Assembly (NCBI GenBank): GCA_900548695.1
Contig: URLC01000006.1
Coordinates: 1 to 63,143, forward strand
Length of the DNA stretch: 63,143 nucleotides
From: an uncultured Mycoplasmatota bacterium
Lineage (GTDB): Bacteria; Bacillota_I; Bacilli_A; RF39; UBA660
Reading direction: 5' to 3'
Made by a program: the position numbers and the translations under genes. Under the pieces are notes generated by a model, which saw only the letters and a list, made by a program, of their open reading frames with translations, ran no database searches and had not been told where the DNA came from. Of the stretch, positions 60,610 through 63,143 are shown one piece after another. Position 1 is the stretch's first letter, and each line of letters starts with the position of its first letter.

Positions 60610-61095
60610 ATGAGAAGGGATAAAATTAATTATTATTTAGATATTGCAGAAAGTGTTGTAGAACGTGGGACTTGTTTACGTCGTAATTTTGGAGCGATTA
60701 TTGTTAATAATGATGAGATTGTATCTACTGGGTATGTGGGTGCACCGCGTGGTAGAAAGAATTGTTGTGATTTAAAATATTGTATGAGAGAAAAATTGAA
60801 AGTTCCAAGAGGGGAGCGTTACGAATTATGTCGTAGTGTTCATGCAGAGCAAAATGCAATTATTAGTGCTAGAAGAAAAGATATGATTGGCGGTACATTG
60901 TATTTAGTTGGTATTAATTATGATGATGGAAGTTATGTTGAAAAAGCTAGACCTTGTGCCTTGTGTAAGAGAATGATTATTAATGCTGGATTAAGACAAG
61001 TTATTGTTCGTGAGGATAAAGATAATTATACGATTATTGATGTTTCTGAATTTATAGAACAAGATGAGAGTTTAGAAGGAGTATTAGGTTACTAA
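60610..61095 (+). CDS. comEB: Deoxycytidylate (dCMP) deaminase
   Basis: 161 residues. Zinc deaminase turning dCMP into dUMP. HAEQNAI carries the zinc His and catalytic Glu; PCALCKRMI supplies the two zinc Cys; an inserted CCDLKYC-containing segment is typical of the dCMP branch. No comEA or comEC nearby, so its role here is nucleotide metabolism. GGTGATATT precedes the ATG. Confidence 0.92.
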   Translation: MRRDKINYYLDIAESVVERGTCLRRNFGAIIVNNDEIVSTGYVGAPRGRKNCCDLKYCMREKLKVPRGERYELCRSVHAEQNAIISARRKDMIGGTLYLVGINYDDGSYVEKARPCALCKRMIINAGLRQVIVREDKDNYTIIDVSEFIEQDESLEGVLGY

Positions 61096-61106
61096 TACTT
61101 TTTTTG
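61081..61106 (+). terminator. Terminator at the end of the dCMP deaminase gene
   Basis: GTATTAG / CTAATAC stem with GTTA loop and T8; the stem includes the last codons. Confidence 0.85.
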
Positions 61107-61151
61107 TTTCTAAGTTCTAGCTTTTTTTCATATATATTAGTGGTGATTTTA

Positions 61152-61706
61152 ATGAATAATGGAATACAAATTATTTATCCTAGAAGTCGTTATGAGAAAC
61201 TTAATCAGACTGTTTTTGAATTTATTCAAAATACTGTTTTGGAGTTTATGTATTTAGCAAAAGAGCCAATTCAAGAAAAAATTGTCTATACTTTGGATAT
61301 TTCTCATGATGAATATCAATATGATAATTATTTGTCATATGTATTTTATATTTCTTCTTATACGGGTGGAGCTCACTCTAAACATGATATATATTCTATC
61401 GTTTATAATGTTTCTAATAATAAGATTGTCTCTTTGAAAAATTTAATTGAAAAAGAGGAAAATATACTAAATATTTTATCTAATCAAAGTAGAGTTATTT
61501 TAGAAAATAATGCAAAAATAACTAATAAGGATATGTTGTTGATGGGTACCAAGCCAGAAATTGATAATTTTAAAGTATTTGCTTTTGGACCAGCAGGCAT
61601 GATATTTTATTTTCCAGAGTATCAAGTTGCTCCATATTCATCTGGGGCATTTAAGATAGTAATTCCTTATTCTATTATTTTTAATAAAGAAAAAGACTCT
61701 AATTAG
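61152..61706 (+). CDS. DUF3298/RsiV-like domain protein without signal peptide
   Basis: 184 residues from ATG 61152 (GTGGTGATTTTA upstream). The core YVFYISSYTGGAHSKHDIYSIVYNVSNNKIVSLKNLI and the end FAFGPAGMIFYFPEYQVAPYSSGAFKIVIPY match DUF3298, found in RsiV and PdaC where it binds lysozyme or wall ligands outside the cell. Here no signal peptide or membrane helix is present from this start, which is odd for that family. Confidence 0.78.
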   Translation: MNNGIQIIYPRSRYEKLNQTVFEFIQNTVLEFMYLAKEPIQEKIVYTLDISHDEYQYDNYLSYVFYISSYTGGAHSKHDIYSIVYNVSNNKIVSLKNLIEKEENILNILSNQSRVILENNAKITNKDMLLMGTKPEIDNFKVFAFGPAGMIFYFPEYQVAPYSSGAFKIVIPYSIIFNKEKDSN

Positions 61707-61714
61707 AGTCTTTT
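61691..61714. terminator. Bidirectional terminator between convergent genes
   Basis: 24-bp perfect palindrome with AAAAGACTCT arms around the central AATT; short T runs on both sides. It contains both stop codons. Confidence 0.8.
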
Positions 61715-62949
61715 GGATTATCTATTGTTGTGATTGTATAATTAGAAAAATCTAAAGAAAAAATCATCTTTTTATACTCTTCAAAATTTAATTTTTTAAT
61801 ATCTTCTACTGTATCTGGATATGGATAGTCAAAATCTATTATGTTTCCAATAAGAGGTCCAATTACGGATGACAAATTTTCTTCTCTTAATATAATATCT
61901 AAAATAGTATTCTTTTTATCTAATTCAAATATTTCTTTGTCTATTGTTATATTTTTTATAGTTTTTATTATTTGTTCTTTTAAATGTTCTTTTTTATTTG
62001 TATAGGCTCCAATCGATATTAGTAGAAAATCATTTATTGTTCTGTTTGAACGATTAATACCAGTAGTAATTATTTTCTCTTTTACTAGTTTTTTATAAAG
62101 AGGGGAAGTAACGCCTAAATTCATATCAAAGAAATAATGAATATAAAAATCTAATTTTAATTTTTCTATATTAGATAAGTGATTGATAGGAACTTTATAT
62201 GTTACTTCTAAGTATGAAGTTGGAGTAGGAAAAAATATTTGTCCAACTTTCTTTTTTACTTCTTGTTTTTCTTTGATATTAATTTTCTGTATTTTGTGTT
62301 TTGGGATATTTAATTCTTTTGTTTCCTCTGATATTGTATTTAGAACTTTTTCTTTGTCAAAGTTACCAGCAACTATTATAAATTGGTTGTTAGGTTGATA
62401 AAAAGATTCATAACATAATTTTATATCTTCTATAGTTGTCTTTTTCACTTCTTCTATAGTTCCACCAGTTGAATGAAAATGAACTTTATGAAAGATGTTT
62501 TTTAAAACTTCAATATTTTCATGAAAAAATCTGTTATTTTCTTTTCCACGTATTTCTTGATAGATTGTTTTTTTTAATTTTTCTAAATTTTCATTTGTAA
62601 AAACAGGTGAGTATATGCAATTTAATATAGTCTTAATACCAAATTCAATATTTTCAACAGTTTCGAAAAAATATCTGGTACAGTTTTGTGATGTTATGGC
62701 ATTTGTACTCATTTCTTTTTTACCTAAAATATCTAAAAAGTTTCCATAATTATTACATTCTACTATGAGGTGTTCTAATATATGAGCTATTCCATCTTGA
62801 AAATGTCTTTTTTTATTATCTATTATAAAATCTTTTGTTGCTCCACCGAAACGTGTTATTAGTTGAAATATGGCTGTGTGTTTTCTTTTATCTTCATATA
62901 AATAAATTGTTAATCCGTTTTGTAAAGTTATTGTTTCTATTTTATTCAT
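61699..62949 (-). CDS. ymfH: M16-family zinc metallopeptidase, YmfH-like
   Basis: 416 residues. Pitrilysin-type peptidase with inverted zinc motif HILEHLIVE (HxxEH) near residue 57 and the distal Glu further on. The N-terminal LQNGLTIYLYEDKRKHTA is typical. In Bacilli, ymfF and ymfH form a pair of M16 genes; here the start overlaps the 47-codon frame at 62942. GGAGAAAGAAACCC precedes the ATG. Substrate unknown. Confidence 0.88.
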   Translation of the reverse strand: MNKIETITLQNGLTIYLYEDKRKHTAIFQLITRFGGATKDFIIDNKKRHFQDGIAHILEHLIVECNNYGNFLDILGKKEMSTNAITSQNCTRYFFETVENIEFGIKTILNCIYSPVFTNENLEKLKKTIYQEIRGKENNRFFHENIEVLKNIFHKVHFHSTGGTIEEVKKTTIEDIKLCYESFYQPNNQFIIVAGNFDKEKVLNTISEETKELNIPKHKIQKINIKEKQEVKKKVGQIFFPTPTSYLEVTYKVPINHLSNIEKLKLDFYIHYFFDMNLGVTSPLYKKLVKEKIITTGINRSNRTINDFLLISIGAYTNKKEHLKEQIIKTIKNITIDKEIFELDKKNTILDIILREENLSSVIGPLIGNIIDFDYPYPDTVEDIKKLNFEEYKKMIFSLDFSNYTITTIDNPKDSN

Positions 62950-63085
62950 GGGTTTCTTTCTCCTTTAAAAAGTATACTGTATCTAATGATAAGCTATCAA
63001 TAAATTCAATAATATCTTTTGCTGTTTTTTCTTTTAATAGTTCATAACTTTCTTTGGAAGTGTAATCTATTTTTAGTTTTTTCAT
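62942..63085 (-). CDS. 47-codon frame resembling the C-terminus of a second M16 gene (ymfF-like), probably broken
   Basis: Reads MKKLKIDYTSKES... and ends SLSLDTVYFLKEKETHE, an ending I associate with the C-terminus of YmfF-type M16 proteins. An in-frame stop lies 12 nt before its ATG, so it is not open to the window edge; another frame upstream (63143 to about 63048) is open (YRHLPTYEKIIRNLVSFYN). Together this suggests a frameshifted or truncated ymfF. Alternatively a true small gene. Overlaps the M16 start by 8 nt. Confidence 0.45.
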   Translation of the reverse strand: MKKLKIDYTSKESYELLKEKTAKDIIEFIDSLSLDTVYFLKEKETHE

Positions 63086-63143
63086 TGTAAAAACTTACTA
63101 AATTTCTGATTATCTTTTCATAAGTTGGTAAATGCCGATATAT

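Noticed and set aside
1..63143. Mollicute genetic code (TGA = Trp)
   Set aside because: Several genes end in TGA with clear neighbours (12986-12988, 34285-34287), and conserved Trp positions use TGG.

Overview
The window reads as chromosomal DNA of a very AT-rich, low-GC Gram-positive bacterium (Bacillota, probably Bacilli). Genes use the standard bacterial code: TGA is a stop (for example at 12986-12988 and 34285-34287), so this is not a code-4 Mollicute. CotE, SpoVS and a YmcA (RicA) homologue, with MiaB beside YmcA, point to an endospore-forming ancestry or ability. Two anaerobic (class III) ribonucleotide reductases point to anaerobic life. A gut lineage near Erysipelotrichales or RF39 would fit, but that is inference. 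I saw no rRNA, tRNA, CRISPR array or insertion sequence; nearly all the DNA is coding.

Layout. 1-5.7 kb: two unknown proteins, a SufS-type cysteine desulfurase, a tailless SSB, a GNAT acetyltransferase and a pyrimidine-nucleoside phosphorylase. 5.7-8.3 kb: a surface cassette with a thioester-domain adhesin carrying a VPDTG sorting signal, a sortase and a polytopic membrane protein. 8.3-13 kb: two D-Ala-D-Ala carboxypeptidases (VanY-type and DacF-type), a membrane-anchored SGNH hydrolase, SpoVS and a zinc-ribbon membrane protein. 13-15.5 kb: a T-box leader followed by an M19 dipeptidase and seryl-tRNA synthetase. 15.5-18.9 kb: a three-gene cluster resembling Bacillus ydjGHI (zinc ribbon, TPM, SPFH). 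18.9-24.4 kb: miaB-ymcA, cotE and four poorly characterised genes. 24.4-41.3 kb: a long housekeeping block (rpsP-khpA; uppS-cdsA-rseP; priA-fmt-rlmN-prpC-prkC-rsgA-rpe) in Bacillus-like order but with several usual members missing, ending in a tandem pair of related membrane proteins and a 3D-domain protein.

41.3-51.1 kb: tex, then a divergent CRP/FNR-family regulator and nrdD-nrdG set 1. A perfect 18-bp palindrome between them lies over the regulator's -35 box and about 42 bp upstream of the expected nrdD transcription start. A dUTPase follows, then nrdD-nrdG set 2. In set 2 the glycyl-radical tail is missing from the large subunit and is encoded by a separate 54-codon gene with its own ribosome binding site. 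With the dCMP deaminase at 60.6 kb and the nucleoside phosphorylase at 4.5 kb, this gives the window a marked deoxynucleotide-supply theme.

51.1-63.1 kb: an orphan prepilin-like protein with Ig-like repeats, two membrane-anchored unknowns, a FemAB-family aminoacyltransferase, a gene with a probable poly-T frameshift, ylmH, mutY-exoA, an internally deleted ABC exporter relic, an XRE regulator, dCMP deaminase, a DUF3298-like protein and an M16 peptidase preceded by what looks like the broken end of a second M16 gene. Factor-independent terminators are frequent, and many promoters have a TGnTATAAT extended -10 element.
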